Assembly (NCBI RefSeq): GCF_000717185.1
Contig: NZ_JNYE01000004.1
Coordinates: forward strand, 1 to 64,000
DNA from: Kitasatospora phosalacinea
GTDB lineage: Bacteria; Actinomycetota; Actinomycetes; Streptomycetales; Streptomycetaceae
Direction of reading: 5' to 3'
Length of the DNA stretch: 64,000 nucleotides
Below are positions 1 to 7,653 of this stretch, one piece after another. A model generated the notes under the pieces. It ran no database searches and was not told the origin of the DNA. It saw only the letters and a program-made list of their open reading frames with translations. Position 1 is the first letter of the stretch. Every line of letters starts with the position of its first letter. A program made the translations under genes and the position numbers.

Positions 1-79
1 TCCCGCCGCCACCACTGCTGCTACAGGCAGTGAGCACCACCATGGAAGCGGCCCCGACGGCCAGCCATCCTCTGCGCAT
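1..79 (-). CDS. Lipoprotein N-terminus, partial (sugar-binding protein likely)
   Basis: Only the first 26 codons are in the window; the rest lies off the left edge. The translation starts MRRGWLAVGAASMVVLTAC and continues SSSGGGG, which is a complete type II signal peptide: twin Arg, a hydrophobic core, lipobox LTAC and a Ser/Gly-rich tether after the lipidated Cys. The ATG at 79 is preferred over the one at 88 because AAGG lies about 9 nt upstream of it. Divergent arrangement with a ROK kinase and a ROK-type operator between them suggests a solute-binding protein of a sugar ABC transporter; this role is inferred from context only. Confidence 0.7.
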   Translation of the reverse strand, partial: MRRGWLAVGAASMVVLTACSSSGGGG

Positions 80-230
80 CTCGCTCATCCTTCACGCTGA
101 TCGTTCGTGTGACACGGGGGAAGCGACAGCCGACAGGGCGTGACCGACCTTCCAGGCTGCTTGGCTGCTTAACGTAGACGTCACATCCCGGCCATGTCCA
201 TAGAGCGGTCAACATTGATATCCACGAGTT

Positions 231-271
231 TTGTTGCCGAACAAGGCTCGGTTTACTAAAACTTTGCTTAA
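231..271. promoter_or_regulatory. Candidate operators in divergent lipoprotein/ROK promoter
   Basis: The 339-bp gap between the lipoprotein (start 79) and the ROK gene (start 419) is unusually AT-rich here. It carries a perfect inverted repeat TTGTT-GCCG-AACAA at 231-244, followed at 252-271 by TTTACTAAAACTTTGCTTAA, whose reverse complement resembles TTAG-AAAGTTT-CTAA operators of actinobacterial ROK regulators. This suggests sugar-responsive control of both genes; no experimental support is visible. The rest of the gap shows no ORF I can support. Confidence 0.4.
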
Positions 272-418
272 CGAGATGGCCGATCAGGTTCGTTATCGGA
301 CCGCGACCGGGAATCGCTGGACAACGTTGTCAGAGCGAGTCAGAATCACCGGGTACGACCCGGCAGCGCCCTGCCCAGCACCGTGGCGCTCCCCTGCCAC
401 ACCCGCGGAGACGTCACA

Positions 419-1435
419 ATGAGTTACGACATGGCCGGTACCGCCGTCGCAGCCGGACCCCACGGGTCCACGCCGGACGGCGCCCCCGCCCCCGGGCCGC
501 TGATCGCGGCCCTCGACATCGGCGGCACCAAGATCGCCGGAGGGCTGGTCGGCACCGACGGCACCCTGCACCACCAGCTCCAGGTGCCCACCCCCGCCAC
601 CGGCGACCGGCACGAGCTGATGACCGCCGTCGACCACGTCCTCGACGACCTCGCCCGCCATCCCCACTGGCCGCACGTCCAGGCCCTCGGCATCGGCAGC
701 GCCGGGCCCGTCGACACCGCCCGCGGCACCGTCAGCCCGGTCAACATCCCCGGCTGGCGCGACTTCCCGCTGCGCGACGAGACCGCACAGCACCCCGCCG
801 CCGCCCACCTGCCGATCACCCTCGGCGGCGACGCCGTCGCGATGACCGCCGCCGAGCACTGGCAGGGCGCCGCCCGCCCCTACCGCAACGCCCTGTGCCT
901 GGTCGTCTCCACCGGCGTCGGCGCCGGACTCGTCCTCGACGGCGCCCTGCACCCCGGCACCACCGGCAACGCCGGGCACCTCGGCCACATCACCGTCGAC
1001 TACAACGGCCGCCCCTGCCCCTGCGGCTCACGCGGCTGCCTCGAAGGCCTCGCCTCCGGCACCGCCATCGCCCGCACCGCCGCCGAACTCGGCTGGCGCC
1101 CCGGCCCCGACGGCGACACCACCGCGGGCGCCGTCGCCCGCGCCGCCCACGAGGGCGACCCGCTCGCCCTCGCCGCCTTCGACGCCGCCGCCCGCGCCCT
1201 GGCCGCGGGCATCGCCGCCACCGCCACCCTGGTCGAACTCGACGCGGCCGTCGTCGGCGGCGGCGTCGCCAAGGCCGGCCGCGTCCTGTTCGACCCGCTC
1301 GCCCGCCACCTCGCCGACTACGCCACCCTCGCCTTCACCCGCCACCTCACCCTCCACCCCGCCCGCCTCGGCACCGACGCCGGCCTCATCGGCGCCGCCG
1401 CCCTCGCCCTCCCCCACCTCCCCGCCCACCCCTGA
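419..1435 (+). CDS. ROK family sugar kinase
   Basis: A 338-residue ROK protein expected to phosphorylate a hexose or amino sugar with ATP in the cytoplasm. The phosphate-binding motif DIGGTK is at residues 33-38, and the ROK zinc motif CPCGSRGCLE is near residue 200, preceded by the GNAGHLGH sugar-binding segment. There is no N-terminal winged helix, so it is a kinase rather than a ROK repressor. The ATG at 419 has GGAGA about 7 nt upstream; the ATG at 431 is an alternative. It is divergent from a lipoprotein that looks like a sugar-binding protein, so substrate import and phosphorylation may be coupled. The exact sugar cannot be read from sequence. Confidence 0.88.
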   Translation: MSYDMAGTAVAAGPHGSTPDGAPAPGPLIAALDIGGTKIAGGLVGTDGTLHHQLQVPTPATGDRHELMTAVDHVLDDLARHPHWPHVQALGIGSAGPVDTARGTVSPVNIPGWRDFPLRDETAQHPAAAHLPITLGGDAVAMTAAEHWQGAARPYRNALCLVVSTGVGAGLVLDGALHPGTTGNAGHLGHITVDYNGRPCPCGSRGCLEGLASGTAIARTAAELGWRPGPDGDTTAGAVARAAHEGDPLALAAFDAAARALAAGIAATATLVELDAAVVGGGVAKAGRVLFDPLARHLADYATLAFTRHLTLHPARLGTDAGLIGAAALALPHLPAHP

Positions 1436-1573
1436 GCCCCGGGCCCCGGCCCCTGCCCGCGCCCTGCCCCGCACCCAGCGGGGGCGGGGCGCGACGGCAA
1501 CGCTCGGACCGCACGGAGTCGGTGCGGAAGAATCGAGCGGTGGCGGAGCGGGTCGAAACACTAGGCTTCCGGC

Positions 1574-2206
1574 ATGTCCGGTCCGACGCTGGTGATCGAT
1601 TTGGCGGAGCCCGTCCCCCCGCCTGCACTGCAGGAGTTCCGCGCCTTGATGCTGGGGCTCGCCTCCCGCTTCGTGGAGGAGCGCCCCGGGTTCTTCGACG
1701 TCAACGTGCCCGCCGAGCGACTGGGTGTCGTGGACGGCCGGGAGGAGGACCGGCGAGAGCCGTTTCCGCTCCCCCTCCTCGGCGGTACCGCCGTGGATGA
1801 CGGACTCGCGGCCCTGGTGGGATTCGATCCGCAGCGCGAGGACCGGCATCGGCCTTTCCTCGTCTACCTGATGGGGCCTGGCATCGGTGACGAGGACGTC
1901 TTCACGGCCGAGCACGAGGCCGAGCCCGAGGTGGAGGCCGTCCTCGGCTTCAGGCCGACCCATGCCGTCAACGTCAGCGCCTGCTGCAACGGCGGGACCG
2001 ACCACGTGGCGACAGCACTGCTGACCGCCGCCGTCATGGACGTCATCGGCGGTGTGGCCAAGGCCGAGCTGCTGGACGGGCAGGCGTCGGTCGTCGCCGA
2101 CCTCCCGGGAGTGCTGGGGATCACGGACGACGGGTGGACGGTGCTGGGCACGGCGGAGTTCTTGCGGGCCTGGGCCGGGCACCCCGGCTTCCGGCTGCTC
2201 AAGTAG
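1574..2206 (+). CDS. DUF6368-like hypothetical protein
   Basis: A 210-residue soluble protein without signal peptide or membrane segment. It starts MSGPTLVIDLAEPV and contains RFVEERPGFFDV near residue 36 and a NVSACCNGGTDH segment near residue 138. From memory the N-terminal pattern resembles the Streptomyces DUF6368 family, which has no established function. The start looks leaderless: a -10-like TAGGCT at 1562-1567 lies 6 nt before the ATG. It stands alone between the ROK gene and a decayed regulator. Confidence 0.6.
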   Translation: MSGPTLVIDLAEPVPPPALQEFRALMLGLASRFVEERPGFFDVNVPAERLGVVDGREEDRREPFPLPLLGGTAVDDGLAALVGFDPQREDRHRPFLVYLMGPGIGDEDVFTAEHEAEPEVEAVLGFRPTHAVNVSACCNGGTDHVATALLTAAVMDVIGGVAKAELLDGQASVVADLPGVLGITDDGWTVLGTAEFLRAWAGHPGFRLLK

Positions 2207-2337
2207 CGCGGGCCTTTCCCGCTGCGGGGCCGAGAAGCGCCGACACGTTGGGAACCGAAGCCGCAACGTGCGGGCTGAGCGGCGCCGCCGCGCACAACGT
2301 CGCGCAACATCGCGCACCGGCAGGGGAAGGGGCGGCC

Positions 2338-2595
2338 GTGGGCTGGCAGGAACGCGAGGTGGCCCCGCACCGGAGCGCCCGGCACTTCTACGGCGCCGAG
2401 ACGCGACGGCTCCGCACCGACCGGGGCTGGGCCCCGGCCCGGCTCGCCGGGGAGGTCCGCTTCTCCCCGAGCACGCTGTCCCGGGTCGAGGACGGCGACA
2501 TCAAGGTCCCGGGCGGCCCCGTCCTGGAGTTCGCCCCCGCCGCCTGGGCCGCCTTCGTCACCGCCACCACCGCCGGACGGTTCGACACCGCCTGA
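2338..2595 (+). pseudogene. XRE-type HTH fused to DUF397 tail (deletion remnant)
   Basis: The 85-codon frame opens with a helix-turn-helix start (HFYGAETRRLRTDRGW, then LAGEVRFSPSTLSRVEDG) typical of the ~280-aa Streptomyces XRE/DUF5753 regulators. It then jumps directly to GGPVLEFAPAAWAAFV, the C-terminal signature of the separate ~65-aa DUF397 proteins that normally sit downstream. The rest of the HTH, all of DUF5753 and most of DUF397 are missing, so one in-frame deletion of roughly 0.9 kb appears to have joined the two genes. GTG at 2338 follows AAGG by about 9 nt, so a small fusion product could still be made. Confidence 0.7.
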
Positions 2596-2802
2596 TCCTC
2601 CGCCCCGCCCCGCCCCACCCCACCCCACCCCACCAGCTTCCAGCCCGGGCGCGGGGAACCGGGCGCGCCCCTCGTCCTCCGCGGCTGCGCCCCTTTCCCT
2701 CCGCGCTCCCCGTCCCCGGCCCCCGGGCGGGCGGGGGCTCCCGTAGGATCGGGGGGACGAGCCTTCTGCTGGGCGCCCCTGCTGGTACGGGAGGACCACC
2801 GC

Positions 2803-3201
2803 ATGACGGAACGCAAGCCCCCCGGCGTGACCTTCGAGAGCTGGGTCGACCGGCAGATCCGCGAGGCCGCCGAGCGCGGCGCGTTCGACGACCTGCCGGG
2901 GACGGGCAAGCCGCTGGCCAACGAGGACCAGCCGTACCACGAGATGTGGTGGATCCGGGAGAAGATGGAACGCGAGGGCCTCTCCTACCTGCCGCCGTCC
3001 CTCGCCCTGCGGGCCGAACTCCGGGAGGCGCTGGACACCGCCCGGCTGGCCCCCACCGAGCCCCTGCTGCGCAGCCGCCTCGCCGACGCCAACGCCCGCA
3101 TCGAGGCCGCCCTGCGCCGCCCGGTCGAGGGCCCGCCGCTGGGCCTGTCCCCGGTGGACGTCGAGACGGTCGTCACCGAATGGCGCCACACCCACTCCTG
3201 A
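2803..3201 (+). CDS. DUF1992 (DnaJ-family domain) protein
   Basis: A 132-residue cytoplasmic protein. The N-terminal block SWVDRQIREAAERGAFDDLPGTGKPL is the hallmark of DUF1992, the conserved region of DNAJC28/YhdN-like proteins; biochemical role unknown. The remainder is charged and helical. The ATG lies 12 nt after GGGAGG. A possible -10 (TAGGAT at 2744-2749) precedes it with a leader of about 50 nt. Monocistronic; followed by three 15-bp tandem repeats. Confidence 0.85.
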   Translation: MTERKPPGVTFESWVDRQIREAAERGAFDDLPGTGKPLANEDQPYHEMWWIREKMEREGLSYLPPSLALRAELREALDTARLAPTEPLLRSRLADANARIEAALRRPVEGPPLGLSPVDVETVVTEWRHTHS

Positions 3202-3216
3202 CCGTCTGCCCCCTGA

Positions 3217-3261
3217 CCGGCTGGTTCCTGGCCGGCTGGTTCCTGGCCGGCTGGTTCCTGG
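3217..3261. repeat. Three 15-bp tandem repeats
   Basis: Three exact copies of CCGGCTGGTTCCTGG fill the space between the DUF1992 stop and the MerR stop (convergent genes). The unit is not self-complementary, so it is not an obvious terminator. Probably slippage-generated. Confidence 0.85.
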
Positions 3262-3283
3262 CGCGCCGAACCGTCCCGCGCCC

Positions 3284-3778
3284 TCAGCCTCCGGCGAGCC
3301 CGGCCTGCGCGTCCAGACGGGTCCGCAGGTCGTGCGCGAACTCCTCGGCGCGGGCGAGTTGGACGCGCAGGCGGTCCACCTGTTCGGCGGCGGAGCGTTC
3401 GTAGCCGCGGACGAGGGCGAGCAGGGCGGGGCGTCCGCCGGTGGTCCCGTCGCCGGGGTCGTCGTAGGGGCCGTCGGCGTCCAGGCGGTCGGTGGCGTCG
3501 AGGAGTTCGCGCATCTGGTCGAGGGTGAAGCCGAGCGGTTTCATCCGGCGGACCACCATCAGGCGGGCGACGTCGCGTTCGGTGTAGAGGCGGAAGCCGC
3601 CGCGGGAGCGGGCGGAGGGGACGACCAGACCGGTCTCCTCGTAGTGGCGGATGGTGCGCAGGGAGAGTTCGGTACGGGCGGCGACCTCGCCGATCTGCAT
3701 GTGCCCGCCCTTGCCCCCGCTGCCGCTCCCGTTTCCGCTGCCGCTTGCGTCCTCGGCCCGGTTCCTGTCCTCGTCCAC
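3284..3778 (-). CDS. MerR family transcriptional regulator
   Basis: A 164-residue regulator. After a Gly/Ser-rich N-terminal extension the MerR winged helix starts at about residue 27 (MQIGEVAARTELSLRTIRHY, then GFRLYTERDVARL), followed by the MKPLGFTLDQM dimerisation segment and a C-terminal coiled coil with no conserved Cys ligands, so it is not a classical metal sensor. GTG at 3778 is preceded by a strong GGAGGAAGG about 8 nt away; ATG at 3700 is an internal alternative. A perfect inverted repeat sits 28 bp upstream, beside the relics of a SulP transporter, a common partner of this MerR type. It probably autoregulates and once controlled that transporter. Confidence 0.88.
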   Translation of the reverse strand: MDEDRNRAEDASGSGNGSGSGGKGGHMQIGEVAARTELSLRTIRHYEETGLVVPSARSRGGFRLYTERDVARLMVVRRMKPLGFTLDQMRELLDATDRLDADGPYDDPGDGTTGGRPALLALVRGYERSAAEQVDRLRVQLARAEEFAHDLRTRLDAQAGLAGG

Positions 3779-3805
3779 GCTGCGCCTTCCTCCGCTCGCC
3801 GGGCA

Positions 3806-3833
3806 AACCCTACCCTCACGTCAGGGTAGGGTT
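3806..3833. promoter_or_regulatory. MerR operator
   Basis: Perfect 11-bp arms, AACCCTACCCT (3806-3816) and AGGGTAGGGTT (3823-3833), flank a 6-bp centre with an ACGT core, so 13 of 14 pairs are symmetric. The position between merR and the divergent SulP remnant, and the dyad length, fit a MerR-type operator/promoter. Confidence 0.75.
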
Positions 3834-3899
3834 CGGGTCCTTCCTCCATTCTCCCCCGTCCGCACCCCGCTCCGTCCGCCTGCCCGCCTGCCCGCCTGG

Positions 3900-4433
3900 T
3901 GCTCCGGTCCGAAGATCGGGCTGTTCGCGTCGGCGCCGATGGCCGTGACCATCTCGGCGGCGACGGGCGCGGTGGCGCTGGTGACCGGGCCGTCGAACCG
4001 GGAGCACGGCCTCGGCCACCCGGCCTCCCTGGCCTGGCTGCTGGAGCTGACGCATGTCCCGTGGGCGGTGCACCCGCTGCTGCCGGGCGCGTTCCTGCTG
4101 CTCCGCCTGGTCTTCGGGCCCCGTGGTGTCGCACATCCCGATGGCCGCGCTGGTCGCCGTCGTGGTGACGGTCCCCTTCGACACCTTCGACTGGCACTCG
4201 GTCGCCCCCGCACCCCTGCGCCGCCTCCCGGCCGGTGAGCTGGCCGTCACCGCGGTGACGGTGGCCGTCGACCTGTCCGCCGCCCACGTCCGGGACGCCT
4301 CCTCGGTGGCCGCCCTCCACACCGTCCGCGCCAAGTACGCCCGGCGCGGCAAGACCGTCGAGATCACCGGCCTCAACCACCCGAGCGCGGCCCTGCACGA
4401 GCGCCTCGGCGGCGAACTCGCCGTCGCGCACCG
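3900..4433 (+). pseudogene. SulP-type anion transporter with STAS domain, decayed
   Basis: Reading the plus strand gives SulP pieces in the right order but with the middle missing: GLFASAPMAVTISAATGAVALV and NREHGLG (3912-4017), ELTHVPWAVHPLLPG (4046-4090), then LVFGP, a +1 frameshift near 4120-4124, VVSHIPMAALVAVV, FDTFDWHSVAP and a C-terminal STAS domain with VDLSAAHVRDASSVAALHTV and KTVEITGLNHPSA (to 4433). A full SulP protein is about 500 residues; only about 180 remain, so most membrane helices are lost through several deletions. It follows the merR gene and its intact operator. It cannot encode a working transporter. Confidence 0.8.
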
Positions 4434-4633
4434 AAGAATCGGGCCGTTCCGGACGGCCACGTCCGGTCCCGCGCCCGAATCCGCACCCGAATCCGCACCC
4501 GGAAGCCTCCCCGCCCGCTGCGGCCTGCGACGGTTCGTGGGCACCGGGGTCGGCGACGGCCCCGGCCGGGGCGGCGGTAGGGTGCTCGCGGACATCAACC
4601 GGAAGATCGCATTCCGATACGCGAGGGGGCACC

Positions 4634-5335
4634 GTGCCGAGCACCGAGCAGGACGGGAAGAGACCGGAGTCGCTCGACAGCCTGCGGTCGATCTGGGCGG
4701 CGGGCGGGCAGCCGCAGCCGGTGCCGCCCTGGTACCGGCGGCTGACGCGCGTACAGGTTGGCGTCGCGGCGGGCTGCCTGGCCGCGCTGCTGGCGGGGTA
4801 CCTGGCGATCCGGTCGGTGGACTCCGGCACGGTACGGCACGAGGTCGCGCTGCCCTCCGAGTTCGCGGGCCTGCCCCGGGTCGCCGAGGCCCAGGACCTG
4901 GCCACCCTCCGGGCCTCCTACGAGCGGCAGGACGCCAGGCACTACGTCCCGTGGAAGGTCCAGGTGCAGGGGTACGGGCAGCCGGGCGCCACCGGTCTGT
5001 GGGAGAGCGAGCTGGTGGCCGTGGCGATGGAGAGCCGGGGCTCGGTCCCGGACGCCTCCCGGGCCGCGACCGAACTGCTCGGCGGCTACTCGCCCGACGG
5101 CGGTTCGCTGCGCGACGGCACCCCGGTCGACGGGATGCGGACCTACCCGCCCGGCCCGCTGAACGGCGCGCTCGCCTGCGCGACGCTCGGCGGGCCCGGG
5201 GAGGAGTACGCCGCCTGCGCCTGGGCGGACGGCAACACCATGGGCGTCCTGTTCGACCGGACCGGCGAGCTGACCGCCGAGCAACTGGCCGCCCGCACGA
5301 GCGAGTTGCGCACCGTGACCGAGCAACCCGCCTGA
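4634..5335 (+). CDS. Membrane-anchored hypothetical protein
   Basis: A 233-residue protein with a ~40-residue cytoplasmic start, one transmembrane helix (VGVAAGCLAALLAGYLAI, about residues 43-60) and an extracytoplasmic domain of about 170 residues. The outer domain has a Cys pair (ACATL and CAWADGNTMGVLF) and ends with FDRTGELTAEQLAARTSELR, similar in style to many Streptomyces anti-sigma-like or sensor-like single-pass proteins, but no family is recognised. GTG at 4634 follows AGGGGG by 6 nt. Confidence 0.75.
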   Translation: MPSTEQDGKRPESLDSLRSIWAAGGQPQPVPPWYRRLTRVQVGVAAGCLAALLAGYLAIRSVDSGTVRHEVALPSEFAGLPRVAEAQDLATLRASYERQDARHYVPWKVQVQGYGQPGATGLWESELVAVAMESRGSVPDASRAATELLGGYSPDGGSLRDGTPVDGMRTYPPGPLNGALACATLGGPGEEYAACAWADGNTMGVLFDRTGELTAEQLAARTSELRTVTEQPA

Positions 5336-5358
5336 AGCCCGGCCTCCTTCTGGTCTGG

Positions 5359-6141
5359 CTACTTCAACCCGCCGCTGCTCTGCAGGAGTTGGCCGTTGAC
5401 CCACTGGCCCTGCGGCGAGCAGAGGAAGTCGACCAGGTGGGCGGCGTCCCGCGGGGTGCCGAGCCGGCCCAGCGGGGTGTACGCCACCATGTCGGCCCGG
5501 TGGGACTCGCTCATCCAGCCGGTGTCGGTCGGGCCGGGGTCGACCGCGTTGGCGGTCACGCCGAGGTGGGCGAGTTCGCGGGCGGCCGCGCGGGTGATCC
5601 GGTCGAGGGCGCCCTTGCTGGCCCCGTAGGGGAGGTTGCCGACGGTGTGGTCGCTGGTCAGGGCGACGATCCGGCCGGTGCCGAACTCGCCGGTGAAGCG
5701 CAGGCCGAACTCGCGGATCAGCAGCCAGCTCGCCCGGGCGTTGACCGCGAAGTGCCGGTCGAAGCTCTCCACCGTGGTCTCGAGCAGCCCGGAGTCGACG
5801 GACTCCGCGTGGCTCATCACCAGCGCGGTGACGGGGCCCAGCCCGGCCTCGACCCGGTCGAACAGCTGCCCGGGGGCGGCCGGGTCGGCCAGGTCGGCGG
5901 GCACCGCGAGGTGCCGCGCCCCGTGCGCGCCGATCAGCGCGCCGACGGCCTCCACCGCCCCGTCCTCGACGCCCCAGGTCATCCGGGTGTCGTACGGCGT
6001 CCAGTAGCTGTACGCGATGTCCCACCCCGAGGCGGCGAGCCGCTCGACGATGCCCGCGCCGATGCCGACCGTCCGGCCGACGCCGGTGACCAGGGCGATG
6101 GGGCGGGCGGGGCGGGTCGGCTCGTGCGTCGTCTCTTCCAC
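5359..6141 (-). CDS. SDR family NAD(P)-dependent oxidoreductase
   Basis: A 260-residue classical short-chain dehydrogenase/reductase. It has the nucleotide motif TGVGRTVGIG (residues 19-28), the stabilising NARAS motif, catalytic Ser in ALTSDH, the active-site pair in YGASK and the PGPTDTGW loop. The C-terminal SPQGQWVNGQLLQSSGG matches FabG/glucose-dehydrogenase-like enzymes. Substrate is unknown. It is convergent with the preceding gene (23-bp gap) and lies just downstream of a P450 on the same strand, so a joint oxidation pathway is possible but unproven. Confidence 0.9.
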   Translation of the reverse strand: MEETTHEPTRPARPIALVTGVGRTVGIGAGIVERLAASGWDIAYSYWTPYDTRMTWGVEDGAVEAVGALIGAHGARHLAVPADLADPAAPGQLFDRVEAGLGPVTALVMSHAESVDSGLLETTVESFDRHFAVNARASWLLIREFGLRFTGEFGTGRIVALTSDHTVGNLPYGASKGALDRITRAAARELAHLGVTANAVDPGPTDTGWMSESHRADMVAYTPLGRLGTPRDAAHLVDFLCSPQGQWVNGQLLQSSGGLK

Positions 6142-6207
6142 GGCCGCCGATCCTGACAGTTGGTCAGCCCGCCTGACAAACCGTTTTCCCCGTCCTCCCC
6201 CTACTCC

Positions 6208-7497
6208 CTACTCCCCTTGCCCCCCTTCGGCGTGCAGCCGGGCCCGGACCGGCCCGTCGGGGTGCACGGTGAGCCGGTACGCGGTCTCCGCGGGTGCCTC
6301 GGTGATCTCCACCCGGTAGGCGGGCAGCAGTTCCTCCAGCAGCAGCACCATCTCGCGGACCGCGAACTGCGCCCCCAGGCAGGCCCGCGGCCCGAGGCCG
6401 AACGGGAAGTACGCGCCGGGGGCGGGCCGCCGCTCGGCGTCCAGGAAGCGCTGCGGGCGGAACTCCTCCGGCTCCGGCCACAGTTGCGGGTCGCGGTGGG
6501 TCAGGTGGGGGGAGAGCAGCACGGTCGTCCCGGCCTCGATCGGGAAGCCGTCCAGCACCCCGTCCTCGGCCGCGTAGCGGGGCATCAGCCAGGCGACGGG
6601 GTACAGCCGCAGCGTCTCGTCGACCAGGGCCCGGATCGCGGCCGTCCGCTCGGCGGACCCGGCGGGTCCGGCGGCCAGGGCCCAAGCCCGCTGCTCGGGG
6701 TGGGCGTCGAGCAGCAGGAACAGCCAGCTGAGCGCGGTGGCGGTGGTCTCGTACCCGGCCACCACCAGCGTCATCAGCTCGTCGCGCACCAACCGCTCGG
6801 TGTAGTCGGGCAGTTCGGCGGCCGCCCGGAGCAGGACCTGCACCAGTCCGGGCTCCTCGGCCTCCCCGGCCAGGGCGATGGCGTGCTCGGCGACCCGGTC
6901 GACGTGCTCGTTGGCCTCGGTGAAGTCGACGACGGCGTCACCGGTGGCGGGCGCGAACGCGGGGATCGCGGCGAAGCCCTCGCTGGCGGCGGCCAGCCGC
7001 CGGTGGGTCTCCGGGTCGAGCGGGTGCGCGGTGAGCGAGCGCCAGATCACGTCCAGCGAGAAGTACCGCAGGTCGGCGTCGATCTCCCGGGCCTCCCCGC
7101 TGCGCGCCGCCTCCCGCCAGCGCGCGGCGGCGGCCGCCACCCCGGCGCGGATCTGCGGCTCGTACGCCCGGATCCCGCGGCCGGTGAACTGCGGCTGCAG
7201 CAGCTTGCGTTGACGCCGCCACGGCTCGCCCGCGGCGCACAGCAGCCCGCTCCCGAGCAGCGGCTTGACCCGGTGCCCGCGCTTGACGTACTCGTCCGGC
7301 TGCTTGGCCAGCACCTGCTGCACCTGGGCCGCCCCGGTGACCAGGACGACCTTCCGCTCCCCCAGCCTGAACCCGGCAACCGGCCCCAACTCCCGCGCGG
7401 CGGCCATCAGTTCGACCACCTTTCCGCCCCCGGCCCGCCAACGGGCGAACGCCTCGGCGTCGAGTTCGGGAAGGACACTGGTCGCGGCCGTGGCCAA
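6208..7497 (-). CDS. Cytochrome P450
   Basis: A 429-residue monooxygenase with all P450 signatures: I-helix AGYETTATALS (oxygen activation), K-helix ETLRLYP (ExxR), PEEFRPQRFL and the haem-binding FGLGPRACLGAQFA with the ligand Cys near residue 374. The sequence (long I-helix acidic/Thr pair, FPFGLGPRACLG) resembles the CYP102/CYP4-like bacterial fatty-acid or xenobiotic P450 group more than macrolide P450s. The TTG at 7497 is chosen because GGAGA sits 7 nt upstream; an upstream GTG at 7530 is possible. No ferredoxin gene is adjacent; the FprA-type reductase at 42.2 kb could supply electrons. Confidence 0.9.
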   Translation of the reverse strand: MATAATSVLPELDAEAFARWRAGGGKVVELMAAARELGPVAGFRLGERKVVLVTGAAQVQQVLAKQPDEYVKRGHRVKPLLGSGLLCAAGEPWRRQRKLLQPQFTGRGIRAYEPQIRAGVAAAAARWREAARSGEAREIDADLRYFSLDVIWRSLTAHPLDPETHRRLAAASEGFAAIPAFAPATGDAVVDFTEANEHVDRVAEHAIALAGEAEEPGLVQVLLRAAAELPDYTERLVRDELMTLVVAGYETTATALSWLFLLLDAHPEQRAWALAAGPAGSAERTAAIRALVDETLRLYPVAWLMPRYAAEDGVLDGFPIEAGTTVLLSPHLTHRDPQLWPEPEEFRPQRFLDAERRPAPGAYFPFGLGPRACLGAQFAVREMVLLLEELLPAYRVEITEAPAETAYRLTVHPDGPVRARLHAEGGQGE

Positions 7498-7653
7498 GGC
7501 GCTCTCCTGCCGTGCGGGGCTGCACTGTACGGACACCGACCACCCTAGTGCCGCGTCAGGCAACCTTCGCCCGTCCCGCCGCCCCACCGGGAGCCCGCGG
7601 GGCGCACCCCGCGCACCCCGCGCACACCGGTCGGCAGCTCGGGAGCCCCGGCG

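Noticed and set aside
293..988. Long open frames on minus opposite the ROK gene
   Set aside because: Shadow frames of GC-rich coding DNA; the plus frame has ROK motifs and the minus translation is low-complexity Gly/Ala/Val.
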